A program made the position numbers and the translations under genes. 64,000 nt of DNA from JAUILH01 sp964230215 (lineage in GTDB: Bacteria; Bacteroidota; Bacteroidia; Flavobacteriales_D; JAUILH01). Shown here in pieces: positions 9,349 through 18,605 of the stretch (position 1 is the stretch's first letter; the number at the start of each line of letters is the position of its first letter). The stretch is from contig CAXRGQ010000006.1 in assembly GCA_964230215.1 (NCBI GenBank), forward strand, positions 558,001 to 622,000, given 5' to 3'. Below the pieces are notes generated by a model. The model made no database searches. It worked only from the letters and a program-made list of their open reading frames with translations, and was not told where the DNA came from.

Positions 9349-10443
9349 TTGAAACTCAGCAAGGAATTCAAAATAGGCGTTTTTTCAATCATTGCCTTAT
9401 CGTTTTTGGTACTCGGCTTCAACTACCTGCTTGGCATTAATCTGTTCAAGAAAAATCGTGAGTATGTAGTATTCTATGAAAACGTTAAAGGTCTGAAACC
9501 TTCAAATCCTATTACCTATCGCGGGGTGCAAGTTGGATTGGTAAAAGGGATTGAGTTCGTTGGAGACAATCTTGATTCGGTTAAAGTTACAATTCAAATA
9601 GATCACGATCAATTCCTTATGAAGATGAAAACTCAGGCTACTCTTGGGTCTGATGGATTCTTAGGCGGAATGAAGATTGATTTAGCTTATGGAGATACTT
9701 CATTGCAAATGGCAGCCGTAGGTGACACTCTAATTCCTTTGATTGAACGTGATATTCAAGAGGCTATAGGTGCAGAAGTTGCTCCACTTAAGAAACGTGC
9801 TGAAGATTTAATTGGAACCATCGATTCGGTCATTACCACAATCACCGCCTTCTGGGATGAGAGCACATCTCAAGATATCAGTCAGAGTGTGGCCGGTGTA
9901 AAACGAGCAATTATTCAATTTGAGCACACTGCTATCAAACTGGATACTTTAATCGCATCTGAGAGAGCTAGGTTGAGTCGCATCTTCAGAAATGTTGAGT
10001 CTATTACTGAGAATCTAAGTGAAAACAATAAGAACATCACCAACACCATGAACAACATGAGTGATTTCTCTAATAAGTTAGAGGGAATTGATGTGCAAAA
10101 AACCCTCAACAAGGCAGAAGAAACACTCGGTAAGTTAAATCTCATTGTAGGACAGATTAATAGTGGTGAAGGAACATTGGGTAGTCTTATATACAACGAT
10201 AGCTTACATACTGCTATTCTGGAAACGAATGCCTATATAAAGTTGTTAGTTGATGATATTCGAAACTATCCAAATAGATACCTACACTTCTCTATTTTTG
10301 GTAGCAGAGAAAAAGGACCTGTAAAGCTTAATTCCGATGAAGCTAAAGAACTGAAAAAGCTATTAGACGATTCGAGCAATGGCGAATACAGACGATTTAC
10401 TACCGAGGAAATGGATTCACTTAGAAACAAACTAATGAAATAA
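9349..10443 (+). CDS. mlaD: MlaD/MCE family lipid-transport protein
   Basis: A 364-residue protein starting with TTG at 9349, two bases after the amidase stop. Residues about 8-28 form a single membrane anchor (FSIIALSFLVLGFNYLLG), followed by the MCE domain (YENVKGLKPSNPITYRGVQVG). The rest is a long helical region with Asn-rich coiled-coil stretches (ENLSENNKNITNTMNNM). MlaD-type proteins carry phospholipids between the inner and outer membranes with an MlaE/MlaF ABC transporter, which is not in this window. Its stop overlaps the next start (TAATG), pointing to an operon. Confidence 0.88.
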   Translation: MKLSKEFKIGVFSIIALSFLVLGFNYLLGINLFKKNREYVVFYENVKGLKPSNPITYRGVQVGLVKGIEFVGDNLDSVKVTIQIDHDQFLMKMKTQATLGSDGFLGGMKIDLAYGDTSLQMAAVGDTLIPLIERDIQEAIGAEVAPLKKRAEDLIGTIDSVITTITAFWDESTSQDISQSVAGVKRAIIQFEHTAIKLDTLIASERARLSRIFRNVESITENLSENNKNITNTMNNMSDFSNKLEGIDVQKTLNKAEETLGKLNLIVGQINSGEGTLGSLIYNDSLHTAILETNAYIKLLVDDIRNYPNRYLHFSIFGSREKGPVKLNSDEAKELKKLLDDSSNGEYRRFTTEEMDSLRNKLMK

Positions 10444-11780
10444 TGGGGATAGAGAATTTTTTATTTCTTGTATTCATACTTGCTGGCATGGGTATGTTTG
10501 TTATGAGTTTAGGACAACTTAGATACAACATAAACTTAGGCAAGGATAAAAAGATTGACGACAACAAAAGCGCGCGTTGGAAAACTATGGCTCTTGTAGC
10601 ATTGGGTCAGAAAAAAATGTTTCAGCGTCCAATACCAGCACTACTTCATCTAGCTATTTATGCTGCGTTTATGATAACGCAATTAGAGCTAATTGAAATT
10701 TTTATTGATGGTGTAGTTGGGACTCACAGAATATTTATGCCGTCGTTGGGTGGTTTTTACACTTTTATGATAAGTATTATTGAAGTACTTTCTGTTTGTG
10801 CGTTTATCGCCACTTTAATATTCTTATCACGAAGAAACCTATTAAAAATACCGCGCTTCCATAAATCAGAAATGACAGGTTGGCCTAAGCTTGATGGTAA
10901 CTTGATTCTATATGGAGAGATAATCCTAATCGTGTTTATATTTATGATGAATGGTGCTGATGAAGTTCTTTACAGTCGTGGAGAAAGTCATGCGGATGGC
11001 TCTGGATCACTAGGATTCGCAATTAGCTCTTTCTTAGGTCCATTATTGTTTGATGGTGTAGACACACACACTTTGCATATAATCGAACGCATTGGATGGT
11101 GGGGCCACATAGGTGTTGTAATTGCTTTCTTAAATTATTTGCCAATCTCCAAGCATTTTCACATCATTCTCGCTTTCCCCAACACCTACTATTCAAACCT
11201 TGAGAAAAAAGGAAAGTTTAGTAACATGGAAAGCGTTACAAATGAGGTTAAGCTAATTTTTGACCCTAATGCAGATCCTTACGCAGCACCTCCTGCTGGT
11301 GAAGACGCCCCTGCACCTGAAAGATTTGGAGCTAAAGATGTCAATGATTTATCATGGAAGAGCATCTTAGATGCCTATACATGTACCGAATGTGGTAGAT
11401 GTACATCTGCCTGCCCTGCAAATACTACGGGCAAACTATTATCGCCAAGAAAAATCATGATGGACACCAGAGACCGTGCAGAAGAGTTAGGTGCTGCCAG
11501 AAGGAAAAATGGTGAAGATTTCGAAGATGGAAAAAGCTTACTTGGTGACTACATAACTGAAGAAGAACTATGGGCATGTACCTCATGTAACGCATGTGTG
11601 CAAGAATGTCCGGTAAATATAGATCCATTGCATATCATTCTTGAAATGAGAAGATATCTAGTGATGGAAGAATCTAAATCACCAACAGAATTAAACGGTA
11701 TGTTCACTAATGTTGAGAATAATGGAGCACCATGGCAATTCTCACCTATGGACAGATTTAATTGGGCAAGCGAAGAATAG
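10443..11780 (+). CDS. Membrane-anchored Fe-S oxidoreductase subunit (HdrC/GlpC-like)
   Basis: A 445-residue protein with about five hydrophobic segments in residues 1-265, then a ferredoxin-like domain with two 4Fe-4S motifs: Cys314, 317, 320 and 324 (CTECGRCTSACP), and Cys379, 382, 385 and 389 (CTSCNACVQECP). It resembles the fused membrane and ferredoxin subunit of heterodisulfide-reductase-like quinone oxidoreductases. Its natural partner is the CCG-domain protein two genes on (12199-12990), separated by a HAD protein. The electron donor and acceptor are unknown; a link to the menaquinone pool is inference. Confidence 0.8.
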   Translation: MGIENFLFLVFILAGMGMFVMSLGQLRYNINLGKDKKIDDNKSARWKTMALVALGQKKMFQRPIPALLHLAIYAAFMITQLELIEIFIDGVVGTHRIFMPSLGGFYTFMISIIEVLSVCAFIATLIFLSRRNLLKIPRFHKSEMTGWPKLDGNLILYGEIILIVFIFMMNGADEVLYSRGESHADGSGSLGFAISSFLGPLLFDGVDTHTLHIIERIGWWGHIGVVIAFLNYLPISKHFHIILAFPNTYYSNLEKKGKFSNMESVTNEVKLIFDPNADPYAAPPAGEDAPAPERFGAKDVNDLSWKSILDAYTCTECGRCTSACPANTTGKLLSPRKIMMDTRDRAEELGAARRKNGEDFEDGKSLLGDYITEEELWACTSCNACVQECPVNIDPLHIILEMRRYLVMEESKSPTELNGMFTNVENNGAPWQFSPMDRFNWASEE

Positions 11781-11785
11781 ACTTT

Positions 11786-12196
11786 ATGTTAATAGAAAAG
11801 AAAGAAGACGGAAAATTATTGTCGCCAACCTTACCAGGGCATGTCAAGAACTTTTTAATTGACATTGATGGGACCATCACAGAAGACGTTCCAAATGAAG
11901 AACCTGAAAGAATGGCAACTTGTGAACCATTCCCTGATGCACTTGAGACTTTAAACAGGTGGTATAACAATGGTCATGTAATTACTTTTTTTACATCCAG
12001 GACTGAGGAGCACCGTAAGGTAACCGAAGATTGGTTGAATAAACATGGATTCCAATACCACGGATTGTTAATGAACAAACCTAGAGGAGGTAACTACCAC
12101 TGGGTAGATAATCACATGGTGCGAGCGACGAGATATGATGGCAAATTCACGGATTTGGTAGATAAAGAAGTTAGTATACAAGTATTTGAAGACTAG
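11786..12196 (+). CDS. Small HAD-superfamily hydrolase
   Basis: A 136-residue protein starting at ATG 11786; an in-frame TTG at 11762 would overlap the upstream gene and is less likely. The HAD motif I is clear in FLIDIDGTITED (nucleophile Asp in DxDGT), motif II is the Thr/Ser of ITFFTSRTEEH, and the conserved KPRGGNYHWVDNH stretch follows. Such proteins are sometimes named phosphoheptose isomerases, but nothing here supports a SIS isomerase fold. The substrate is unknown. It sits between the two Fe-S subunits with gaps of 5 and 2 bases, so it is in the same operon. Confidence 0.75.
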   Translation: MLIEKKEDGKLLSPTLPGHVKNFLIDIDGTITEDVPNEEPERMATCEPFPDALETLNRWYNNGHVITFFTSRTEEHRKVTEDWLNKHGFQYHGLLMNKPRGGNYHWVDNHMVRATRYDGKFTDLVDKEVSIQVFED

Positions 12197-12198
12197 AT

Positions 12199-12990
12199 AT
12201 GAGCACAATTAAAGTACCTACAATGGCCGAGATGATGGCAAGCGGAGATCAACCAGATGTGTTATTTTGGGTTGGATGCGCAGGTAGTTTTGACGATAGG
12301 GCAAAGAAGATTACTAAGGCTTTAGTTAAAATACTTCATCATGTTGGTGTAAAATATGCAGTTCTTGGAACAGAAGAATCGTGTACTGGCGACCCAGCAA
12401 AAAGGGCGGGAAACGAATTCTTATTCCAAATGATGGCTATGCAGAACATTCAGGTACTTAATGGATATGAAGTAAAGAAGATAGTGACGGCGTGTCCACA
12501 TTGCTTCAACACTCTTAAAAACGAGTATCCTGAACTAGGCGGTAATTATGAGGTGATTCATCACACTCAATTAATTAATCAACTTATAGGTGAAGGCAAA
12601 CTTTCTTTAGCAGGTGGAGGTGAATACAAGGGAAAACGAATTACTTTCCATGACCCATGTTACTTAGGAAGAGCCAATGACGTATATGAAGCGCCACGAG
12701 AGTTGATTGAAAAACTAGATGCCGAACTAGTTGAAATGAAACGCTGTAAATCTAAAGGCTTTTGCTGCGGTGCCGGAGGAGCACAAATGTTTAAGGAAGC
12801 TGAAAAAGGTGATAAAGAAGTGAATGTAGAACGCACTGAAGAAGCTCTAGGCACATCTCCAAACGTTATTGCAACAGGCTGTCCATTCTGTAACACCATG
12901 ATGACGGATGGCGTGAAAAACTTTGAGAAAGAAGGAGAAGTAGAAGTTCTGGATATTGCTGAACTCATTGCAAATGCATCTGATCTATAA
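12199..12990 (+). CDS. CCG-domain Fe-S protein (HdrB/GlcF-like)
   Basis: A 263-residue cytoplasmic protein with two cysteine-rich CCG domains. The first includes WVGCAGSFD and CPHCFNTLK; the second includes HDPCYLGR, CKSKGFCCGAGG and CPFCNTMM. This is the catalytic-type subunit that in heterodisulfide reductase and glycolate oxidase binds noncubane or cubane clusters. With the membrane ferredoxin subunit at 10443-11780 it should form a two-part oxidoreductase, probably passing electrons to or from quinone (inference). It overlaps the next gene by one base (TAATG). Confidence 0.85.
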   Translation: MSTIKVPTMAEMMASGDQPDVLFWVGCAGSFDDRAKKITKALVKILHHVGVKYAVLGTEESCTGDPAKRAGNEFLFQMMAMQNIQVLNGYEVKKIVTACPHCFNTLKNEYPELGGNYEVIHHTQLINQLIGEGKLSLAGGGEYKGKRITFHDPCYLGRANDVYEAPRELIEKLDAELVEMKRCKSKGFCCGAGGAQMFKEAEKGDKEVNVERTEEALGTSPNVIATGCPFCNTMMTDGVKNFEKEGEVEVLDIAELIANASDL

Positions 12991-13436
12991 TGAATCCTAA
13001 TAGTAGAATTTGGATCTATCAAGCCAATAGAATCTTAAACGATCAAGAGGCTACTCAAATAAACGAACTTGCTAGTCAATTTGTAGCTACATGGAATAGT
13101 CATGGCGCACAATTGGTGGCAGATATTGAGCTACTCAACAATCTGCATTTAGTTGTTAGTGTTGACGAATCTCATAAAGATGCAAGCGGTTGCAGTATTG
13201 ATTCATCCGTAAGATTCGTTAAGGCACTGGAAGAGCAATTTAACTTAGATTTTTTTGATAGAATGTTGATCGCATACAAAGACATGGATGTCGTTAAACT
13301 TGTAAAAGCCAATCAGCTGAATGGTCAGTTGAATGGGGAATCATTAGTATTCAATAATCTTATTGAAAAGCGAGCTCAACTAGAGAATGATTGGCTCGTG
13401 CCAGCTAAGAACACTTGGATTGCTAATTTTCTTTAA
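12990..13436 (+). CDS. Conserved Bacteroidota protein of unknown function
   Basis: A 148-residue protein, last gene of the operon that begins at 8192, starting inside the upstream stop (TAATG). Visible conserved pieces are SRIWIYQANR, LNDQEA, FVATWNSHGAQL and DASGCSIDSSVRFVKALE. I recall this family in Bacteroidota genomes under the name ABC transporter ATPase, but no Walker A or ABC signature is present, so that name is not supported. The gene order suggests a link to the Fe-S proteins upstream. Function unknown. Confidence 0.7.
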   Translation: MNPNSRIWIYQANRILNDQEATQINELASQFVATWNSHGAQLVADIELLNNLHLVVSVDESHKDASGCSIDSSVRFVKALEEQFNLDFFDRMLIAYKDMDVVKLVKANQLNGQLNGESLVFNNLIEKRAQLENDWLVPAKNTWIANFL

Positions 13437-13681
13437 GCAATCAACTCTTGAGTTAACAATAATATTTCAGAATAACATTGCACGCTATTATACTTAATCC
13501 AAGAATTAGCTTGACTAGACATTCATTTCCGGATATTAATCGAAATACTCTATAGTAACGGTTTTAAAGACATATAAAATCGTGATTCTAATACTCCAAT
13601 ATTCTGTTAAATATTCAACGTGTACTTTTCGTTTTTGTGATTTTATTTTGTAATTACGCGCTAGAATGTTATCTTAATGTT

Positions 13682-13990
13682 ATGAGAATATTACTTACCT
13701 CCTTTGTGCTCATGCTATTTGCATCAACGTATAGTCAAACTACGGAGAGCGTAGTTAGCGATTTAGAGTTAACAACTGACTATGCACCTGATGGTAGCTA
13801 TCAATTCATTGTGGATGATTTAAAGGCTTATCAGCGCACTACACCCGATTATATTCTGAAGGAAATTGAAGAGAGACGTGATGACAATATGGATGTGACA
13901 GTATCCATTGACAATTACACGGTTGTAATTATGTCCAGAGCCAAATGGAATTCGAACATTAAATGGCCGAAATATCAATTAATTCATTAA
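13682..13990 (+). CDS. Small secreted protein, unknown
   Basis: A 102-residue protein from ATG 13682. Residues 1-19 form a signal peptide (hydrophobic core FVLMLFAS, ending TYSQ). The mature part is acidic and charged with no recognised domain. The in-frame ATG at 13637 would put 15 residues before the signal core and is less likely. The 245 bases upstream (13437-13681) hold no gene; only a weak inverted repeat near 13442-13456 was noticed. It ends 5 bases before the next secreted protein and may share its transcript. Confidence 0.55.
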   Translation: MRILLTSFVLMLFASTYSQTTESVVSDLELTTDYAPDGSYQFIVDDLKAYQRTTPDYILKEIEERRDDNMDVTVSIDNYTVVIMSRAKWNSNIKWPKYQLIH

Positions 13991-13995
13991 AATCC

Positions 13996-15453
13996 ATGAA
14001 AACTCACCTACTCTTATTACTACTTCTGATAACAAGCACTGGGTTGGCACAACCAGCCAATAATGACTGTTCAAGCCCAACCAACATTACTGATCTTGAC
14101 GGTACATGTAACTCATACAGTAACGTAGGAGCTACATTTGACACCTACATAGGTGGCTGCATGGGAGACGCCAATAATGTATGGTTTACATTCACTGCAC
14201 AAGGAACTGATGCAGATATTACCGTTAGCGGCATCAATAGACCAGAAATAGCAGTTATTGCTCCGTTGAATGGACCATGCAACATTACTGACAATGTTCA
14301 AGTTGGTTGTACTGCTCCAACAGGTAATTATTCAAGTGTTACTCTGACTCTAAATAACTTAACTGTGGGCTACACCTATTACATTATCGTTACAAACAAT
14401 ACTGGTGGTGGTGGTGGTGCCGGTACTTACAACATTTGTGTAGACAACCCTGTTACAGCTGCTGCAACCGTATCGTGTTCAAATGCTACTGCGTTTTGCA
14501 CAGTTACGCCTCAAACTTATCCTGCTAGCACCAATGCCGGTTCTGGACAGTTAGGACCTGATTATGATTGTTTAGCAGCTACTCCTAACCCCGCATGGTT
14601 TTACTTAGAAATAGCTACTGCCGGAGATCTTGATTTACAAATGTCGTCATCACCAGCCGAGGATATAGATTTCGTAATGTGGGGTCCTATTGCAGACCTA
14701 GCAACTGGATGTATTGATGAACTATATGGTTCTAATAGCTCAGATTGCTCGTTCAGCGCCGTAACAACAGAATCTACAACAATTACAGGTGCTAGTATCG
14801 GTGAAACCTACATTGTAATGATCACCAATTTCTCAAATAATGCTACTGATATTACCTTTAGTCAGACTGGAGGCACAGGAGCTACCGATTGCTCAATAGT
14901 CCTTCCAGTTGACTTATTAAGTTTTGAAGGCAAAAAGAAAAATAACGGAATCAACCTGAGTTGGGAAACGGCGAGCGAATCCAATTCAGATTATTATACC
15001 ATAGAACGATTTGCTCTTGGACAGGGATCAAATAAGTACATAGGTACAGTGGACGCAGCCGGCAATAGCTCTTCTGTATTATCGTATGAAATATTTGATG
15101 ACAATATGGAACCAGGTCGTTATATGTATCGATTGACGCAGTATGATTTAAATGGTGAAGTGGGAGAAAAGAAAAATATTATTGTTGATGTTAAAACGGA
15201 AACCGATTTAAATATTTTCCCTAATCCAACAAGTAATATTGTCAACTTAAACTTGACATCAGACATTAGTGACTCACATACTATTGTCATATATGATCTG
15301 AGCGGGAGACAAGTATTTAGTCAAACAATGGATATAAATAAAGGTTACAACGATTTTGTTATCAGCCCTAACTTAAAGAATGGTGCTTATGTTTTAAAGA
15401 TTGCCAATAAGCATGGACTAATCCACTCAGAACGTCTGATTGTCAATCCTTAG
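13996..15453 (+). CDS. Secreted protein with T9SS sorting domain
   Basis: A 485-residue secreted protein starting at ATG 13996, chosen over 13963 because it begins exactly at a signal peptide (MKTHLLLL, ending GLAQ). The first 300 residues contain two related beta-sandwich regions (NNVWFTFTAQGT and PNPAWFYLEIATAG, each followed by YYIIVTN- or YIVMITN-like strands), resembling pre-peptidase C-terminal domains. Residues about 305-400 look like a fibronectin-like domain (NGINLSWETASESNSDYYTIER). The end (NIFPNPTSNIVNLNL to the stop) is a type A T9SS sorting domain. No enzymatic motif was found; an adhesive or surface role is inference. It converges with and overlaps the next gene by 11 bases. 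Confidence 0.85.
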   Translation: MKTHLLLLLLLITSTGLAQPANNDCSSPTNITDLDGTCNSYSNVGATFDTYIGGCMGDANNVWFTFTAQGTDADITVSGINRPEIAVIAPLNGPCNITDNVQVGCTAPTGNYSSVTLTLNNLTVGYTYYIIVTNNTGGGGGAGTYNICVDNPVTAAATVSCSNATAFCTVTPQTYPASTNAGSGQLGPDYDCLAATPNPAWFYLEIATAGDLDLQMSSSPAEDIDFVMWGPIADLATGCIDELYGSNSSDCSFSAVTTESTTITGASIGETYIVMITNFSNNATDITFSQTGGTGATDCSIVLPVDLLSFEGKKKNNGINLSWETASESNSDYYTIERFALGQGSNKYIGTVDAAGNSSSVLSYEIFDDNMEPGRYMYRLTQYDLNGEVGEKKNIIVDVKTETDLNIFPNPTSNIVNLNLTSDISDSHTIVIYDLSGRQVFSQTMDINKGYNDFVISPNLKNGAYVLKIANKHGLIHSERLIVNP

Positions 15454-16945
15454 ATTCAAATTCGATTTGAATCTTTAACTTTTCATCATACATCCACCTA
15501 AAGCCCTTGAGAAGCTTCTCGTCCTCCTTTACATCTTTGAGCGGATAAAGCACAGATTCGGGCTTTTCAATAAATACAATCTGCTCAATTTCATCTTCCT
15601 TAAATTCTATTCGGATGTTTGAGCAAACACTCCTATCCATCCCTATATAGCCATCCTCATCACTATAGGCATAATAAATAGTTTGCCCGTTGCCAAGAAC
15701 AAACACTTTCTTTAAACTATTCTCTTTGAAATAACCATTGATGTATTTGCCAGATATTTGATCATAACCAACGGTATCGGCCATAGAAATAATGAAGGCT
15801 TTGTTGTTTACCTTCATTTCTTGAAGTGCACCATCATAGGTAATTAAGAATATAGTATCGCCAAATATCTGACTGCTATCTTGCCACAAAATTGGTTCGT
15901 TAAACATCTGTAAAATAGAATCCTGTTCATTATAGTATAAGGAATCACACTTTCCTACAAGGGATTGCTGGATAAAACGCACATTATAATATGCCCTAAT
16001 CATCTTCTGATTACTCACTGTATCGACGAATGCAAATAGGGTGTCCGCCTTCATAAGTAATGTATCGTTCTCATTAAATTTAGAAAACTGAGGATTGTCG
16101 GTTAGCAGATATTCTCCCGTGTTCTGGTTGACCTTTGCATACCCTCCACTAGCCGCAAAATCTGATGCAGTATCGATTAGAATTACGTTGCCAAACATCT
16201 CACCACTACCCTTAGCTCGATTGTAGGAAATACTGTCTCCAGTAATTGTTTGCCCATCACTGACAATCTTTCCATTCCCAGAAAAGGACGATTCATCCGT
16301 TCGTGTGTCGTACCAACCATTTTCACAATAGATTTCATCATCACCAGTAGTGATTGTTGTTGGCCCTTTAAACGTCACTCTCCCGTCGTTAGAGTTGTAC
16401 AACATTCTATCCGAAACAATTGTGTAATCCTTGCTTTTATATAGAACATTGCCTGAAAAATCCATGAGACTTTGTTTGCCGTAATACACGCCTCTATCAG
16501 AAATTAGGGTATCTCCAGTTTCGCTATCATACATAAAACCTCCCTTATCATAGTAAGCTATGTTACTATCTAGCTTATAAACCAAACTTGGCGATCGCAG
16601 AATAGCATTATCATCAATCAACTTAACATTGCCAAACACTTCTGCCTCTTTAGAATTACCATAATAGAATATAGTGTCCCCATAGACATTCAGCGTATCA
16701 TTCTGATTGATTTGCACGTGCCCGTACGCTTTCGCCAAATTATCCTTGTCAAAGTATTGAGCGGTATCACAAAACAACAATGCCCCATCATGCTCGATTT
16801 GTACATTGCCGTAAAGCAGACGCGCTTCACTTACCTTCGGGTTAAACATGTTTATGTCTGCATTGAGCACACGAATTTTTTCTTGCCCAAAGACATTACC
16901 AAGTTGTATAAGAATACAAAATATGAATAGGACGTGTTTTAACAC
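15443..16945 (-). CDS. OstA/LptA-like LPS transport protein
   Basis: A 500-residue periplasmic protein. The frame is open from 17071, but that would overlap purA by more than 100 bases; the GTG at 16945 begins a good signal peptide (LKHVLFIFCILIQLGNVFGQ) 19 bases after the purA stop and is preferred. The mature protein is a run of short OstA-type strands such as YGNVQIEHDGALLFCDTA, AYGHVQINQNDTLNVYGD and VFGNVKLID, repeated through residue 400. This fits a periplasmic LPS-bridge protein of the LptA/OstA type, longer than the proteobacterial LptA. Together with the LptD-like gene at 5540-8125 it suggests two parts of the LPS export path lie here. Confidence 0.78.
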   Translation of the reverse strand: MLKHVLFIFCILIQLGNVFGQEKIRVLNADINMFNPKVSEARLLYGNVQIEHDGALLFCDTAQYFDKDNLAKAYGHVQINQNDTLNVYGDTIFYYGNSKEAEVFGNVKLIDDNAILRSPSLVYKLDSNIAYYDKGGFMYDSETGDTLISDRGVYYGKQSLMDFSGNVLYKSKDYTIVSDRMLYNSNDGRVTFKGPTTITTGDDEIYCENGWYDTRTDESSFSGNGKIVSDGQTITGDSISYNRAKGSGEMFGNVILIDTASDFAASGGYAKVNQNTGEYLLTDNPQFSKFNENDTLLMKADTLFAFVDTVSNQKMIRAYYNVRFIQQSLVGKCDSLYYNEQDSILQMFNEPILWQDSSQIFGDTIFLITYDGALQEMKVNNKAFIISMADTVGYDQISGKYINGYFKENSLKKVFVLGNGQTIYYAYSDEDGYIGMDRSVCSNIRIEFKEDEIEQIVFIEKPESVLYPLKDVKEDEKLLKGFRWMYDEKLKIQIEFESKD

Positions 16946-16964
16946 GATTGAAGAATTAGACTGC

Positions 16965-18245
16965 TTATGCAAGTTCCAATTTTCGTTCCAATGTCTGCGT
17001 TCTATCAGGTCCAACAGAAACAATTGATATAGGTGTTTCCAACTCTTTTTCAAGATAATCGATATAATCATGCATAGCCTGAGGTAACTGATCTATGTTA
17101 GTTAAACCAGTTAAATCATCATGCCACCCCTTTAACTCCTTATAAACAGGTTTTAGTGTGTCATCCTCAATACTATATGGGAAATAATCGATTTTTTCTC
17201 CCTTGTACATGTAGTGTGTACATACCTTGATTGTATCAAAACCACTTAAGACATCTGCCTTCATCATTGAAAGTTGAGTAACTCCATTGATCATTATTGC
17301 ATACTTAAGCGCAGGTAAGTCTATCCATCCACATCTTCTTGGTCTACCAGTTGTAGCTCCAAACTCATGCCCGTTTGCTCTAAGCTTCTCTCCTACTTCA
17401 TCTAATAATTCAGTCGGAAAAGGACCACTTCCTACACGCGTACAGTAAGCTTTGAAGATTCCAATTACCTCCCCAATTCTATTCGGTGCCACACCAAGAC
17501 CAGTGCACGTACCAGCGGTCACCGTATTGCTACTAGTAACAAATGGATAGGTACCAAAATCAATGTCTAATAGTGTTCCTTGCGCACCTTCTGCAAGCAC
17601 CGCCTTATCTTCTTTAAGGCAGTTATTAATGTAGTGCTCCGAATCAATCGCTTTAAGTTTACGAAGAACCTCAATTCCTTCAAACCAAGCACCTTCCAAT
17701 TCGGATAGATTATACTCTAAATCATAGTGTTTCAGAATGTTCTCATGCTTCTCAACAAGCGCCTTATATCTGTCCTTAAAATTATCTTCAAAAATATCTC
17801 CTACACGCAGACCATTTCTGCCGGTCTTGTCCATGTATGTTGGCCCAATTCCTTTTAAAGTCGATCCAATTTTAGCTTTTCCTTTTGCCATTTCAGAGGC
17901 CTGATCAAGCAATCTGTGACTCGGCAAAATCAAATGTGCTTTCTTTGAGATTAATAGATGGCTAGAATAATCAACATTGCGATCATCTAGTTTGCGCAAT
18001 TCCTCTGCAAAGATTACAGGGTCAATTACAACACCATTTCCAACAACATTTATAATGTCTTTATGAAAAATACCAGACGGAATAGTGTGTAATACATGCT
18101 TGATGCCATCAAACTCTAGTGTATGACCTGCATTAGGACCACCCTGGAAACGACCAATTACTTGATACTTTGGGGTTAATACATCAACAATTTTCCCTTT
18201 CCCTTCATCTCCCCATTGGAGACCTAACAATACATCTACTTTCAT
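16965..18245 (-). CDS. purA: Adenylosuccinate synthetase
   Basis: A 426-residue enzyme of usual length that joins IMP and aspartate using GTP in AMP synthesis. The N-terminus VDVLLGLQWGDEGKGK contains the GTP-binding loop and catalytic Asp; GGPNAGHT, GPTYMDKTGRNGLR, and TTGRPRRCGW are further signatures. It follows the STAS gene with a 3-base gap and precedes the OstA-like gene by 19 bases, so Fur - STAS - purA - OstA may form one minus-strand transcript. Confidence 0.97.
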   Translation of the reverse strand: MKVDVLLGLQWGDEGKGKIVDVLTPKYQVIGRFQGGPNAGHTLEFDGIKHVLHTIPSGIFHKDIINVVGNGVVIDPVIFAEELRKLDDRNVDYSSHLLISKKAHLILPSHRLLDQASEMAKGKAKIGSTLKGIGPTYMDKTGRNGLRVGDIFEDNFKDRYKALVEKHENILKHYDLEYNLSELEGAWFEGIEVLRKLKAIDSEHYINNCLKEDKAVLAEGAQGTLLDIDFGTYPFVTSSNTVTAGTCTGLGVAPNRIGEVIGIFKAYCTRVGSGPFPTELLDEVGEKLRANGHEFGATTGRPRRCGWIDLPALKYAIMINGVTQLSMMKADVLSGFDTIKVCTHYMYKGEKIDYFPYSIEDDTLKPVYKELKGWHDDLTGLTNIDQLPQAMHDYIDYLEKELETPISIVSVGPDRTQTLERKLELA

Positions 18246-18248
18246 GAT

Positions 18249-18605
18249 TTATACATTTAGGCTGTTAAGGGCCTCATCTCTTGTTTCGACCACGTTAAAA
18301 ACCGTATTAAGTTTAGTGACAATAAATAAGCTTTTTATCTTATCCGATAAATTGTAAAGAGCCATGTCTCCCCCTTTACTTCTAGATTTGGTGAGCAGAT
18401 TTACCAGGCAATTCAGCCCGCTACTGTTAATATACTCAAGCTTGGCCAGATTGATAGCGAGTAATTTCACTCCATTATCAAGCTGATTGTTCACCTGTTG
18501 CATCATCTCAGTAGCCGAATCTTGCTCGATTAACCTACCTTGTAAGTGGACAACAGAGGTGGTGTCACCTTCAGTGTGCTCTATTTTATATTGAAATTCA
18601 CTCAT
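18249..18605 (-). CDS. STAS-domain anti-sigma factor antagonist
   Basis: A 118-residue single STAS domain, start ATG at 18605 (MSEFQYKIEH). The conserved loop YINSSGLNCLV carries the Ser that is phosphorylated by partner kinases in SpoIIAA-type proteins. The start overlaps the end of the Fur gene by 8 bases (ATGAGTGA). No cognate RsbW-type kinase is visible in the window. It likely takes part in partner-switching control, but the target sigma factor is unknown. Confidence 0.8.
   Translation of the reverse strand: MSEFQYKIEHTEGDTTSVVHLQGRLIEQDSATEMMQQVNNQLDNGVKLLAINLAKLEYINSSGLNCLVNLLTKSRSKGGDMALYNLSDKIKSLFIVTKLNTVFNVVETRDEALNSLNV

Noticed and set aside
11786..12196. Phosphoheptose isomerase
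   Set aside because: The protein shows HAD motifs (DxDGT) and no SIS-domain pattern; the isomerase name appears to be a propagated misannotation.
12990..13436. ABC transporter ATPase
   Set aside because: No Walker A, Walker B or ABC signature is present in the 148 residues.
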